Shown piece by piece: positions 13,201 to 24,100 of a stretch of DNA of 64,000 nucleotides. Origin of the DNA: Trochalopteron elliotii (lineage: Eukaryota > Chordata > Aves > Passeriformes > Leiothrichidae); contig JANPWX010000054.1 of NCBI GenBank assembly GCA_024734555.1, positions 10,557,335-10,621,334 on the forward strand, given 5' to 3'. Each line of letters opens with the position of its first letter. Position 1 is the first letter of the stretch. Made by a program: the position numbers and the translations under genes. Under the pieces are notes generated by a model. The model did not search any database and was not told the origin of the DNA. It saw only the letters and a program-made list of their open reading frames with translations.

Positions 13201-16200
13201 CCAACTTCAGACACAAAAGCATCTGGATTTAATAATACCTGTTTATAAATAACGTTGTATCATCATTTGTTTAAAAAGAAGTAAATCCTAATGTTGATTA
13301 TTTTTGAACACACCATGAGCTTTCTGACATAATGAAAAGACAGGAAGAGTCTCAGGGCTGGCATTTCCCCAAAAATGTAGATTGTTGTGGGAAAGGAGAC
13401 AGAGTAAGCTTCCTGCTTTTGTAGAGGGAACTTATTTTTTGAAGTAAGATAAACTTAGAGCATGGCTTTTGTAAAGATCGAGGCTTATTTTACTCTCTGA
13501 TATCACACGCACATCAGCAGGCAGCGCCAAGGTGGAAGTGAGCCCCTGCATGTGTTTGTGAGCCCCTGCATGTGTTTGTGAGCAGCACGTTCAGCACAGT
13601 CTGGTCACGGCACAGGCGAGGACTTGCTGGGCACAGGGAAGCCCTGGCACCAGAACTGGTGAGGTGCAGAGGAGGTTGGGAAGCATTGTAGGTTTTCTTC
13701 TGCCATAGGATTACTCTTCGTCTCCAGCACTGCCCTTGGCTGAGCAGCAGTGAGACTCTGGCAGGTCCTGGGTGAAGAGAAATTGGTGGTAGAGATTATC
13801 CTTCCACAGCCAGGCTACAAAGTTGATCCTGCAAACTCTCTTCAGGCTTTTTTCAAACTTTCTTCAAGACTGAGAAAGTAGCAGCAGGGATGTAAGCTGA
13901 GATCTACTGAAGACTAGTGGAAAGATGTTCTTTCACTTTGGCAGCCTGATTCAAGTATGTTCTCTCAGATATACCAGTGATGAGGGCCAGAATACAGCAC
14001 ACAAAGTGTACATCCAAGCTGGTCACAACTCAGCAAATCAATGCAACCTGCAGATACATGCCTTTGGGTAGGAGCCAAGCCCAGCTTCAGTACCCATAAG
14101 TGTGACTTGCACTGAGGAACCATATTTGTTTGTAAGGCTTCTGTGGCCAGTAAAAGACAAAAATTAGCCTGGGAGGTGGAATTAGAAACAGGCTGTCATG
14201 AGGTTTTCCTCTGCATCAGCCTGTGGTCAGTCAGAAGAATCACTCTGACAGTGGAAATTGCTGAGTAATCCAGAAAAGAGCTTCAGCAAGTGATGCTGTA
14301 GCTCAAATCTGTGGTAAGACCAAAGCCCTTTGCAAGAGGAAGCCTGACTTTATCAGGATGTGACTGTAAAGAGTGTGCAGGACTCTCAGCTCCTAGTAAG
14401 AATTGCTCTGTTGTTACTCTGTGGTCCAAGATGCATTGTCATTGCAGGTGAACCAAAGTAACAGCAAAGCCCTGGGATCTGGTCTGGGATACCTAGAACA
14501 CATCTGTCAACTGATTGAGAAGATTGGGCAGCTACAGGAGCACAACCTACGTCTCCAAAAACAAGTGTGCAGCTTGCAGAAAGAGCAGAAAATGAGTCAG
14601 ATAAAAGAGGTAAGTAGACACCATAATATCTTCCATTGAGTAATAGAGTAATAGAGTAATAGATCTTAAATAATAAACTCAAGGCCCAAACAGAAAGTTC
14701 TGTGTGCAGGAAGATGCCAATTTATCACATCCAACACCCACCTGGGCTGGGTACTCTGGTCTTCAGGGAAGCCTCGCCCACCACAATGGGTTTAGTTTCC
14801 TGAGGCTGGGCTTGAGTTTCTGCACTTCAGTTTTGTTTCCCGAATGTACTTGCTTCTGTTGAGTTAAAAAGCACCCTTCTCACCTCATGCAATGGTCTGC
14901 TCTAAGTCAGTAACTTTTTCTTCTCTACAGTTGTAAACTTCCCAAGAATACATCTCCTCTCCTCAATGCTATCCAAACAAAATCCACAGAGCTCCTTAGC
15001 AATGATGTTTTGAATTAGAAGATCTTTCATTTCCTTCTGGTTTCAAACTGTCAAAATCCCAGAATTTTTCACAGAACAGACACAAAGGGAAAGAGAAGCG
15101 GTGATACCATGACCCAGCTCCATGCTTTTTTTCCCCTTCCTATGCTCCTGAACTGCCAGGTGAAGAATCTTTGACATGAAACTATTTCAGTGTTCCCATT
15201 TGTCATTTTTATCAGACTGAGCTAGCTGGAAAATTTGACTGAAATTTGTAGATAATTTCAGGGTCTTCCTAGCATTTCCATCAGCATTTTCTAGCCCCTG
15301 CACATTTTATTAAGCTCTACCCCACCTCTTCTTCAGTCATCACACCAGATTTCCATCTTTTTTCCTCCCCTGCCTTTTTGTTTATTTTAACACTCCCCAA
15401 AGGAACAGAGAGGGTTTATTACACTCAGCTATTTCTTCCCAGCTGTGCTGTGGTGAGTCTTTTATTCTCCCCGATAGCATCATTGTTCCCCTGGTGCTGC
15501 TCTCCCACCTGCTGGGACTGGATCTGCAGTAGGTGACTGACTCCTCCTCAGAGCCAAAGCCAAGTTCTGAGTCAGATTGCAAAGCAGAGTAGCTTGTCAT
15601 TTCCATGTACCCATCTCTCCCACTCAGAGGAATGCAGCCTCCTACATAGAGCCTGGGAATTGTTAACACATTTCCTGAAGCTTTACAACTGTGAGTCATT
15701 GCTCAAAGTAACTCTTCCAAGCTGCAAACTCATCTGGTGTATGTGCCCCCTCCCCAGCTCCCACTGAAATGAAAAGCACTGTGCTTTCATTTAAATATTT
15801 GAAACCTTGATCTTTTTGGTACTTCTGAAGGTCTCTCAGCAGTCTCTTCTCAGATGCATTTGTCTCACACCGTTCAGTGGAGAATCAGATCCTTAGATGT
15901 AACATTCAGTGCTTGCAGCGTGGTCTTCAAAACTGGACACTCTCAGGTATCCTTTGGTGCCTGCATCTCCTATATTTGAGCAGCTCTCCATCGTTTTGTT
16001 CTTCAGTCATAGCCCCTCTGAATAGAAGAGGAGCACTGCTACCCCATTTGCCATTAAACATGAAGATTGCCATCCACAATTTGGAGGGCATCCAAAGACT
16101 CCTTCACAAACCACGTTCACTCTCCACGTAGACTGTGAGCATGGAAAGGTTTCCATGTCCCAGACATGGCTAGGGAAGACACAAGCCCCAAAACATGGGG

Positions 16201-19200
16201 CTAGCACAGTATTAAGAGCTGGTCATGAAGATGGTAGATAACCAATGCTCACTATGCTGTTCTTGAGAGGTTGCACAGACATCACCACTGAAATATTGGC
16301 TTTTTTCCTGGGACACAAAGGGAACACTGTTGCGCTACATCCTTTGCTTTACAGGGAAATCTACACCATGGGCCAAAAACAACATCTTTCATCAGATTTG
16401 CTAAGCACCTCCCAAAGGTATAGGTAATGCAAAGTGCCACACTGCTGTTGCAACAAATCCAGATGAGAAGTGACATTGAAATTGTAAGTTGCTTGGGGGT
16501 CTCCAGAGGTGCTAAACTGGTGTTGGCCTGTCCTGGTTCCAACACCAGTAAACGGTTTGGTTCCCTTTCTGCTTCAGCTCAATAAAGCTCTCCTTCCTTC
16601 CTACCCTACTAAACTCTTCTGCAACATGTTTGTGCAAGGTCGAAAATCTCCTCACCCCACCAGCAACAGCAGAAGTACACTGACTGAAGTACCACATACA
16701 GTCAACCTGGCTGGTAACACACAATAAAACTGAGGCATCCCATCAATAAAAATACAAGATACTGTTGTCTGTGCATGCTCCAAAACAAATAACATCTTAA
16801 AATATGAGTCATTGTTATAACTGATCTGTTTATTTGCACTAATGCCTTAGCTGAGCAGCTGTTTAGAAACTTATATTTACTTCCATCTGTGAAACAAACT
16901 GAGAAGATGCTGGGTATCAGGCAATTCAAGTTAAATGCCAATGAAGCCATGAAAGCTCTGTATTACTAACTATAGGCTGTTCAGCCTTTGAGAGAATTAA
17001 ATAATTTGTCTGGGTTCTAGTGGGTCCTAGGACAAGGATGGATGTCTCTGGGCTGGAATGTTTACAATTTCTCTGTAGTGTCACACCACCCATTACCTTG
17101 GGTTGTTGCAGCCTAAGATCCTGTATACTTTCTTTTTGTCTGGTACAGGAATACCTTCTGCAGCATTGCTCCTGTGGAGCTGCCAGTATCTTCCTTAACT
17201 CATATCAAGATACAAAAAAAAGTTTTGGTGGGAAGAGCAGACCTCACAGCCTCTTGGTTCAGACTGGAAACCCTTCTGATCTTTCCATCATCCCAGAAAT
17301 AGGAGTGAACACGGAGAAGCTGAGCAGCTGCAATGGTGAGTTCAAATACCTCTAACCTGCCCTTCCATTTGCCACCACTTGGTCAAGCAAGCTGACCAGC
17401 CACTTTCTTTTCCCTAAGAAAGACAGTTGGGAACAGAGCAAGGTTTTAATAGAACTAAACCCTAGCTGAAATCCAAGAGAAGCAATTTAAAATGCTCTGC
17501 CATACCTAGGATTTTAACACTGGCTGCTTCATGTGTATGAATTGGGGGGTTTTGCTTTGCAGCTGTGGCTATAAAGATTAGGACATATTAATTGTAAAAT
17601 AGGTCTTTTGGAAACTTAGCATGCCTGAATGGGACCATTAGTGGAGCCCTCTTCCAGCCAGGCAAGGTAGAATTTGATCTAAGATGGAAAGCCTTATGCC
17701 TGTTGTTAGTCTTCTACCCTCTCAAGTAGGCACAGAACACATTCCTAGAGGATGACTTATTCTATAGACCAAGTGGAAGTAAGCCCCAGCTGCAAAACTT
17801 GGATCCAGAGACCAACTTTTCCAGAAGGCTGAGAAACACAGGGCTCAGCCTACTGATGATAAAACCAGATGAAAAGTCTGTTAGATGTGAAATAGTTCAC
17901 TAAATGAGGCTGATCAGTTTATTTCAAAGCTTGGATTTCAGCTTGTTTCTCATACCTGGTGCAACACGGAACAACTTTGTTGCAGGATTGAGTCAGAGCC
18001 TTTGGGATCACATGGGGTCTTACCCATCTTTAAGTCCTTAGGGTTCTCATCCCATCTGAAGTCATAACTTACTGCCAGCACTGCCCAGAGGCCATCCTAC
18101 CAGGACACTGCTAAGAAATAAGTCCTTTCATTTCATTGTAGGAAATGAGAGATACCCGGAATCAGGAAATAGCCAGCTGATGGTGGGGCTCAGGAAGTCA
18201 TCAAACAATAGGAACAACAAGGAGAATGAGTTCAGAGAAGTTGGGAGTATGGCTGAAGGACAGGCTTTTCTGTCAAAGGATCCTGCAGTAAGAAAGGTGA
18301 GTGATGAGCTTGGTACCTGACTCTGAGCAGGACCAGTGGGAGGAGCAGAGAGAAGTTCTGCTCAGGCAGATCAGAGTGAGGTGCCAGGAGAGCAAGCCAA
18401 CCTTGTCTGCTACCGAGCGGAGCTGGGCCAGCAAGGGTCAGCGGGTCTGTGTCTTTCTGCTCCCAACCTTAAATGAAGGATTGTGTCTTTATGCCAAGAA
18501 AGGCACAAATGGATCACTGGTGCAAGGGAGAGGAGCACTGCAGACAGCAGCATGGGGTTTAGTTCTCATCAACTCCAAATAACTTACTGTGTGGACTCTG
18601 TCGTAAGTATCTCCACTACTGATGCTAGTGAGATTAAACCAAGCATTCATTACCACTAATAAAAATTTTAATGGATCAATCCTTAGCTGGCCACACTTAT
18701 TACCAGACTGGCAGCACATGAATGTAATTAGCTCCAGCCCTCAAAGCATGTTCCAGGGAATGTGTTTCAGCAAATCTGTGTCACTGAAATCCAAGGGAGC
18801 GAGGATTAATGCTTTCCTCTCCCTTTCTTTCCCATTGTTTGTGTCTGCCTCAGCTCTTTCATGTTCCGGTGGGGTTCAGAAGTGCTGAAATGCCAGAGCA
18901 GAGGCTCTAATCAGAGTATCCCCAGCCCTGCAAACAGGAAGGAGGGAGTAGGTCTCTCATGGGAAAGACCTCATGAAATTTCCACCCTTAAGTTGCAAAT
19001 AGGTCACAAAACTTCAATGAACTTCAGAGCCCAAATTAAGGCTGAGGCCTGAAAGGTGCTCCATGTGTCCAGCCTTGTGCCCAGCCTTGTGTCCAGCCAG
19101 CTTCTGGAGTATTTTAAGCATGTGGGAAATTCTGATGACTTCACAGGACCACAGAACCAATATCCACGCTGTTTAAATTGAATCCTCATCCTCTCTTGTT

Positions 19201-21161
19201 ACATCACATCTTACTATCGTCACTTAGTATTGGATTTTGTACCCTGAACGTGAAATGCCCTATTTATTCCTACAGTGCAGGTACTGTATGGGAATTCTGT
19301 CTGTTACACTCATCCCCAGGCTATGAGATACTATACACATGAACTGGCAGTTTAAATACAAAAGAGAGGCGAGAGGTGGAAGAAGAAGGGGATTATCACA
19401 CATGTGAGGGACTGAGTCTAAAAACAGATAAAGGACTCACCAAGGCTATGGGTACATTCCAGGGCAGAGCTGAGAACAGAGCCTAGTCTGTTGCAAATGC
19501 TAAGAGATGGTCTTGCTCTCTTGTTATTTATCAATGTATTTACTTTTTGTTTTTAGGCTCTGGACGTCAGCAAGAACATCTCGGTATGTACTGCCTTTGC
19601 AGAATATATTTAACTTGTGTCTACATATTCAGAGAGTAAGCCCACGTAGTGCACAGCAGTATATGAACAAAGAGGTTTACTCACCCCCAAAGTTTACTTT
19701 CATGGAGGACAGGAGCATCAGCTGCTCAGGCTTTCTGCGGTGTCAGCAGTACTTGCTTGTCTGACACAACACCAGCACAACGAGAGACTAACTGCTGAGG
19801 CCTCAAAACCCTTCCACAGCACACGTTAATCCTAGCAGTAAACACAGAGGTTTGCTATTTCCATGAGTAAACAGTCTTGCTTACAGGCAATTAACTCAAT
19901 CAAGTGTTGCAGTTCTCAGCTGAGCCACGACCTCATCTGAAGTTCTGAACTGAAAACTTTGCAGATTCCCAAGAAGAACTATTGCAATGGCATTGCTGGC
20001 TGGTAGGTGTGGCTGGGCAGCTGCCAGGTTGTGCCCTCAAGGTGGCCACAGCTCGTGTAGTAATGGCTCTGCTGGTGGCACAGCAGCACCAGCACATAGT
20101 GAGGTTGAACCTCGGTACAGGGCAGAACAATGTCAGGAACGTGACAATGGTTTGAGAAATTCACTGAAATGGGAATAATTTCTCTCCATTATGCTAGCTC
20201 TGAGACTTGATAATTTTTGTTCTGTTCCTCAAGTTTTCCAGTCATCACTTTAGGAAATTCAAAACAATATCAGAAAAAAAACCCCAAACCATTAAATGTT
20301 TTGATTCATAGCTACACTTAGTTCACGGGTCCAGATGAGCCCGGCCTGGAGAGAAAAAAGATTAGAGATGGCCTCCTGAGACTCTCTGACCTTCCTGATA
20401 ATCTCTATTAGCATTTCAAATGTAAGGGCCCAATAGCTGTGGCTTGCCGACGTGACAGGGAAACAAAGGCCTGATCTCCTCTAATTCATGGTCCACAAAA
20501 GCTACCACCTTAAAAAAGGTTGATACCAATGCACCTGGCCTAATAGAAAGGATAAGAGAGTCAAACTGCTTTTTTGGGTTTTGTTGTAAAGGCCCCCTAC
20601 GTGCATGTGAGTAGGTAGGAAACCAAACCGAGCTTCTCCTTTAGCACAGCACAACAATAGGGTAAAACGTGCCCTTAGGCAGCTACTCAGCATTCACCAG
20701 TGAGGTACCCTCTCTGAAATCCCAAGTCAAAAAGAACAGCAGAGTCCTAGGCAGAGAAATGTTACCGAAGAAAAAAAAATGGTTACAAAAAAAGATGGTA
20801 TTACTCAGAGTTCACCAGTGTTGTCTCCTTGTGTCCTATACAGGTACGGGCTGGTCACTGGGCATCATTGCAGTGTCAAAAATTCTTTTGTGGGCCCTGA
20901 CCCCTATCTGTCTGAAATAAAGAAATTTTCCTCTTCCCACCACCCTGGGATACCCCAAAGTATCATATGTTGACCAGTTGAAGTCTGCCAGCAACTTGCC
21001 TCTGGTCCTTTAAGTTGTGTTTTCTTTTTGCTCCCTAGGGTGAGAACCATGCTTGGAGGAGAATGAGAGATCTTATGAGGAAGACACGGTTGACAAACCA
21101 GAACAAGCTGGAGCTGTCCTCTGCTGCCCTGAAGAGGTCCTGCCCACAGTTATATAGGTGA
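6420..21161 (+). CDS. C8orf58-like uncharacterised protein (six exons found; 5' end missing)
   Basis: Six plus-strand exons join in one open frame: 6420-7270, 14448-14609, 17149-17335, 18142-18296, 19557-19583 and 21039-21161 (stop TGA 21159-21161). All have AG/GT borders, and the phases agree at each join (0, 0, 1, 0, 0). The visible product is about 500 residues. It begins with an acidic, Ser/Pro-rich, probably disordered region, followed by a short coiled coil, a low-complexity polar region and a basic C-terminus. There is no signal peptide, membrane helix or catalytic motif, so a cytosolic or nuclear adaptor-like protein is likely, which is inference. The patterns around the ESEDSGVE motif, the YMDECCRLSE stretch and the YLEHICQLIEKIGQLQ coiled coil recall the human C8orf58 family. 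That is from memory and was not aligned. The function is unknown. The first coding exon was not found; ATG 6464 is only a fallback start. Confidence 0.72.
6824..6841 (+). other. DSGxxS phosphodegron-like motif (DSGVLS)
   Basis: In the frame of the large exon the codons read Asp-Ser-Gly-Val-Leu-Ser. This fits the DSGxxS consensus that, when both serines are phosphorylated, is recognised by the F-box protein beta-TrCP. A looser copy with four spacer residues (DSGVELPS) lies 96 bases upstream. Whether either is phosphorylated is unknown. Confidence 0.4.
13541..13580 (+). repeat. Tandem duplication, 20 bp x 2
   Basis: The unit agcccctgcatgtgtttgtg occurs twice without a mismatch, in an intron of the C8orf58-like gene. 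Confidence 0.9.
14448..14609 (+). CDS. Coiled-coil exon of the C8orf58-like gene
   Basis: This exon has 162 bp (54 codons), starts and ends in phase 0, and lies between attgcag| and |gtaagt. Hydrophobic residues recur at heptad spacing through YLEHICQLIEKIGQLQEHN and on to the LQKQVCSLQKEQ segment. This predicts a short amphipathic helix that probably dimerises. It is the most clearly structured part of the protein and the best query for finding relatives. Confidence 0.75.
14638..14662 (+). repeat. Short tandem repeat, unit gagtaata x 3
   Basis: Three copies of an 8-base unit begin just after the coiled-coil exon's donor, within 30-50 bases of the splice site. Confidence 0.75.
16516..16549. 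repeat. Perfect inverted repeat, 11-bp arms, 12-nt loop
   Basis: Arms actggtgttgg (16516-16526) and ccaacaccagt (16539-16549) would form a stable hairpin in either strand. It lies in an intron of the C8orf58-like gene. Confidence 0.8.
17149..17335 (+). CDS. Third exon of the C8orf58-like gene
   Basis: This exon has 187 bp, enters in phase 0 after tggtacag and leaves in phase 1 at GTGAGT. It encodes a polar, Ser-rich segment starting EYLLQHCSCGA, with no recognised domain. The split Gly codon is completed correctly by the next exon at 18142. Confidence 0.62.
18142..18296 (+). CDS. Fourth exon of the C8orf58-like gene
   Basis: This exon has 155 bp between tcattgtag| and |GTGAGT. It enters in phase 1, completes a Gly codon and leaves in phase 0. 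It encodes a hydrophilic Asn/Arg/Lys-rich segment (SSNNRNNKENE) ending DPAVRK. It is open throughout, though low in complexity. Confidence 0.6.
19065..19099 (+). repeat. Short tandem repeat, 12-bp unit x about 3
   Basis: The unit gtgtccagcctt occurs three times (19065, 19077 and 19089) with one or two changes. It is intronic. Confidence 0.75.
19557..19583 (+). CDS. Candidate 27-nt microexon of the C8orf58-like gene
   Basis: Twenty-seven bases lie between a pyrimidine-rich acceptor (tttttgtttttag) and a good donor (GTATGT). They encode nine residues (ALDVSKNIS) in phase 0 on both sides, so including or skipping them keeps the frame. A site pair this short could arise by chance. RNA reads are needed to tell a cassette microexon from noise. 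Confidence 0.4.
21039..21161 (+). CDS. Terminal coding exon of the C8orf58-like gene
   Basis: This exon follows the acceptor ctccctag| in phase 0 and encodes 40 residues before TGA at 21159. The segment is strongly basic (ENHAWRRMRDLMRKTRL) and ends CPQLYR, so it looks like a short amphipathic basic tail. The stop codon overlaps a GGTGAG donor-like sequence, so a longer alternative isoform cannot be excluded. Confidence 0.65.
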   Translation, partial: GENHAWRRMRDLMRKTRLTNQNKLELSSAALKRSCPQLYR

Positions 21162-24100
21162 GAGAATGCTGTGGGAGATTTTCACTTAGTCTTGGGAGAA
21201 AGTGGTAGAAGGTTTACCTCTGGTTGTTGCTGCCTGGAGAAAACCACTCCTTACCTTATTTCTGTTGCACATGCTGGTCCTGGCTAGCAGTAGCATTTGC
21301 TTCCTTAGTGCCCAGATGCTATAGGATCCCAAGTGGATGTTAGCCCTGTGAGAATCAAGGAAACATTAGGGTCCCTAAAATAAGGCACTTCTCCCCAGTA
21401 GGGCAAGGGGATGATGACAATTAGCTAGAGCCATTCTATAGCCTAATTATTTGTCTTTCTGCTCCTTCCTAAGCATTGCAATCAGCATTAATGTTCTCTT
21501 TTGTCTGCTTTCCCACCTTTCATCCAGTGGGACAGACCATATTGTACCTGTGTGTTGGGATGGGACAGTCAGGATGAGCTGGATGGTTTTTGTCAGAGGA
21601 AGAGGAGATGAAGTTTGCTGAATGTGTGCTCATGGGTGGGACCTGTTTGTTGCTGTAGATGAATATTTGGGTCAAATACGAGGTCTTATTTCTATTAAGT
21701 GACTCATGCTTGTGTAAATTTGTCTACCAGGCTGGTTGTAGCCTGGTCTCTGAGCTAAACTGTGTTGTGCATGTCCATCTGACAGCTACCCCTTGCACAG
21801 ATATTCTCTGTGCACTTGCCAAGTCCTCCCAGCTAGTCCGGTGAATTTGGAGTGTTTGTGTATGTAATCAGGTAACAGGAAGAGCCTGGGTATCTTAGTC
21901 ACCAAAGCAGGAGCATTACGTGGAGCTGTGCACCTCCCTGTATGTTTTTTCAGCTGAGGTCTCAGTTACCTTCCCCGGAACAGCTCAAATGTGCTTAAGC
22001 CCTCCTCCGGTTTTAGAGGGGGTGATGGTGGGGAAACAGCAGTTGTTTAAGCCCTCAGGAATGTCCTATTGTTTCCCTTAAGACAGCCTGTACCTACCTA
22101 ACTAAATGCATAAGGGAGCCGGGAATCTTATAATTACAGCTGGAAAAGAAACCCTCTGTAACACATGGAGTGAAATTTCCAGCTGGGAAAAGGTTGGTTG
22201 GGGCCCAAGCACACGTAACAGGAGAGCTTCCTCCTATTGTTTGGGAAACTGAAAGAAACACGAAGCAGAGAGAGATCAAACAGTTCCATCTAAAATAGAT
22301 GGTGAACCAGCTGGGGAAAATACACAAACTCCTGTGAACCTTCCCTCTAAACCTGAATAGAGCCAGCACTTTTATTTGGGTTTCAGAAAAGTTCTGTCTC
22401 TATAACTTTCTGCTTGCCCCATCTCCACAGCACAAAGGACAGCACCAGCACTCCCTGCATGAGAATTGAGGGCTAGGTCCTCAGCTGCCTAAATTAATGT
22501 ACTTCCAATGAAGGATCAGCCCAATAGCTCCTAGCAGAAATTCTAGCTCCCTAGAAGTTAGTCTTCTAGAATGGACAACTACTGCTATCATGGAAATGCT
22601 GCACAGCGAGATGCCAAATGGACAGGTTTTTGCCTGGCTGTATCCAGGCATCTTCAGAGCTCTTGTACACTGATTTTTTGCAGGCTGTTTTCAGCAGCTG
22701 ATGAATGGCCTTTTCTTCTACTAACTTTCTTCTCCCATATATTTACATAAAACCCTTGCCTCTACTCATGCCCCTTATCTCCCTACATTTCCTTTTCTCC
22801 TTCATTCTAGCTCTTATTCCCCAGCCCTCTCTGTATTTGGTCTTGCTTTTTTTACCCCAAACCCAGCAACAGCAGTGTACCGACCCTGTCCTTTTCACTG
22901 GTACATGGAAAAGTTGGGCACCTTGTTCATGTGGCAGTTTGGATATGCTGTTGCCCTCAGGCTCCTATGAAGTAATAAGTTAGGCTTAATGGATCAATGA
23001 CAGACCAGCAAAAGCTGCTGGACAGTAAGACAGACCCTTCCTGAGGCAGTACCAGAATGGTAAAGCAATAATGTCTCACTCATCTGCAGCTCTTGGCAAA
23101 GCAAACCTTGAAGCCCTGATACTCTCAGCATTTAAAGCCACTGTCTTCGTTATAATTTATGAAACATGTTTGTCCTGGCTCCTGGTCCTGTTTGTACATG
23201 CAGACCTTTGGAGTTGGCTGGCTTTTGCTTATCCAGGTTTTCTGGGGCTCCAGGTCTTGCACTGGAACAGGCTGATGCCTGGTGCCCTGTATTAACATAC
23301 AGCTCTGAAAGAGTCAGATTTGTTGCTTTTGACACCCAGTCCCACTTGAGTCATTTAGGCAATTAGAGAAAGTCTCTTTGTTTTTGTTTTTGTAACTAGG
23401 TCAAAGCAAATCCCCTTTCATGCTCCTACTCTATGTATGATGAATGATCTGCTCCAGGGTGGTTGTTTTGTTTTTCTTTTCTCTCTCTCTCTTTTTAATT
23501 TTTTTTAACATCCACAAAAGAATTCTCATAGCAGGGAGAACTTGGTTTTTCTAGCAGGAGAGAGGGGAGGCCTGCCAAGGTAAACATACTGGCACAAGAC
23601 TCAGTGGTTTGTCATACATTGTTCTAAACAGGCTCAGGTTTTCATTTAATTTTCTTTTTCCTGCTGATATATTTGGTCCTGCAAAGCAACATCTATTCTG
23701 TGCAAAGGACTGACTTAATAATGGTGTTGTGAACTTAAGCAGCACATGGTCCTCCACTTTCCAGGGCAGGATCTAAAGTAGAAAGCTTTGGGCAATCCCC
23801 TCCTGACATTCCAGTGCAGATATACCCACCTGAGTATCTATTGGAGCTGTGGATTTAATGCAGATGCATGGGCATGAGCTAACCTCAAATACTGTATTTT
23901 TCATGGTAAAGATGATAGTTTCAGTTTGAAGCCACCAAAAGCTTGCTGCTGTATGATGCCTACTTTGTGGTTAGTGTGAAGTTAGGTAGCAAGGACAGTG
24001 CAGTTCTAATACTACAAAACCCCATCTTCAGTATTGTGTAGTAAAGGTTGAAAAGGGCCCAACCACCTCAGGCTCAGATCTGAATGATGCTCTTCACATG

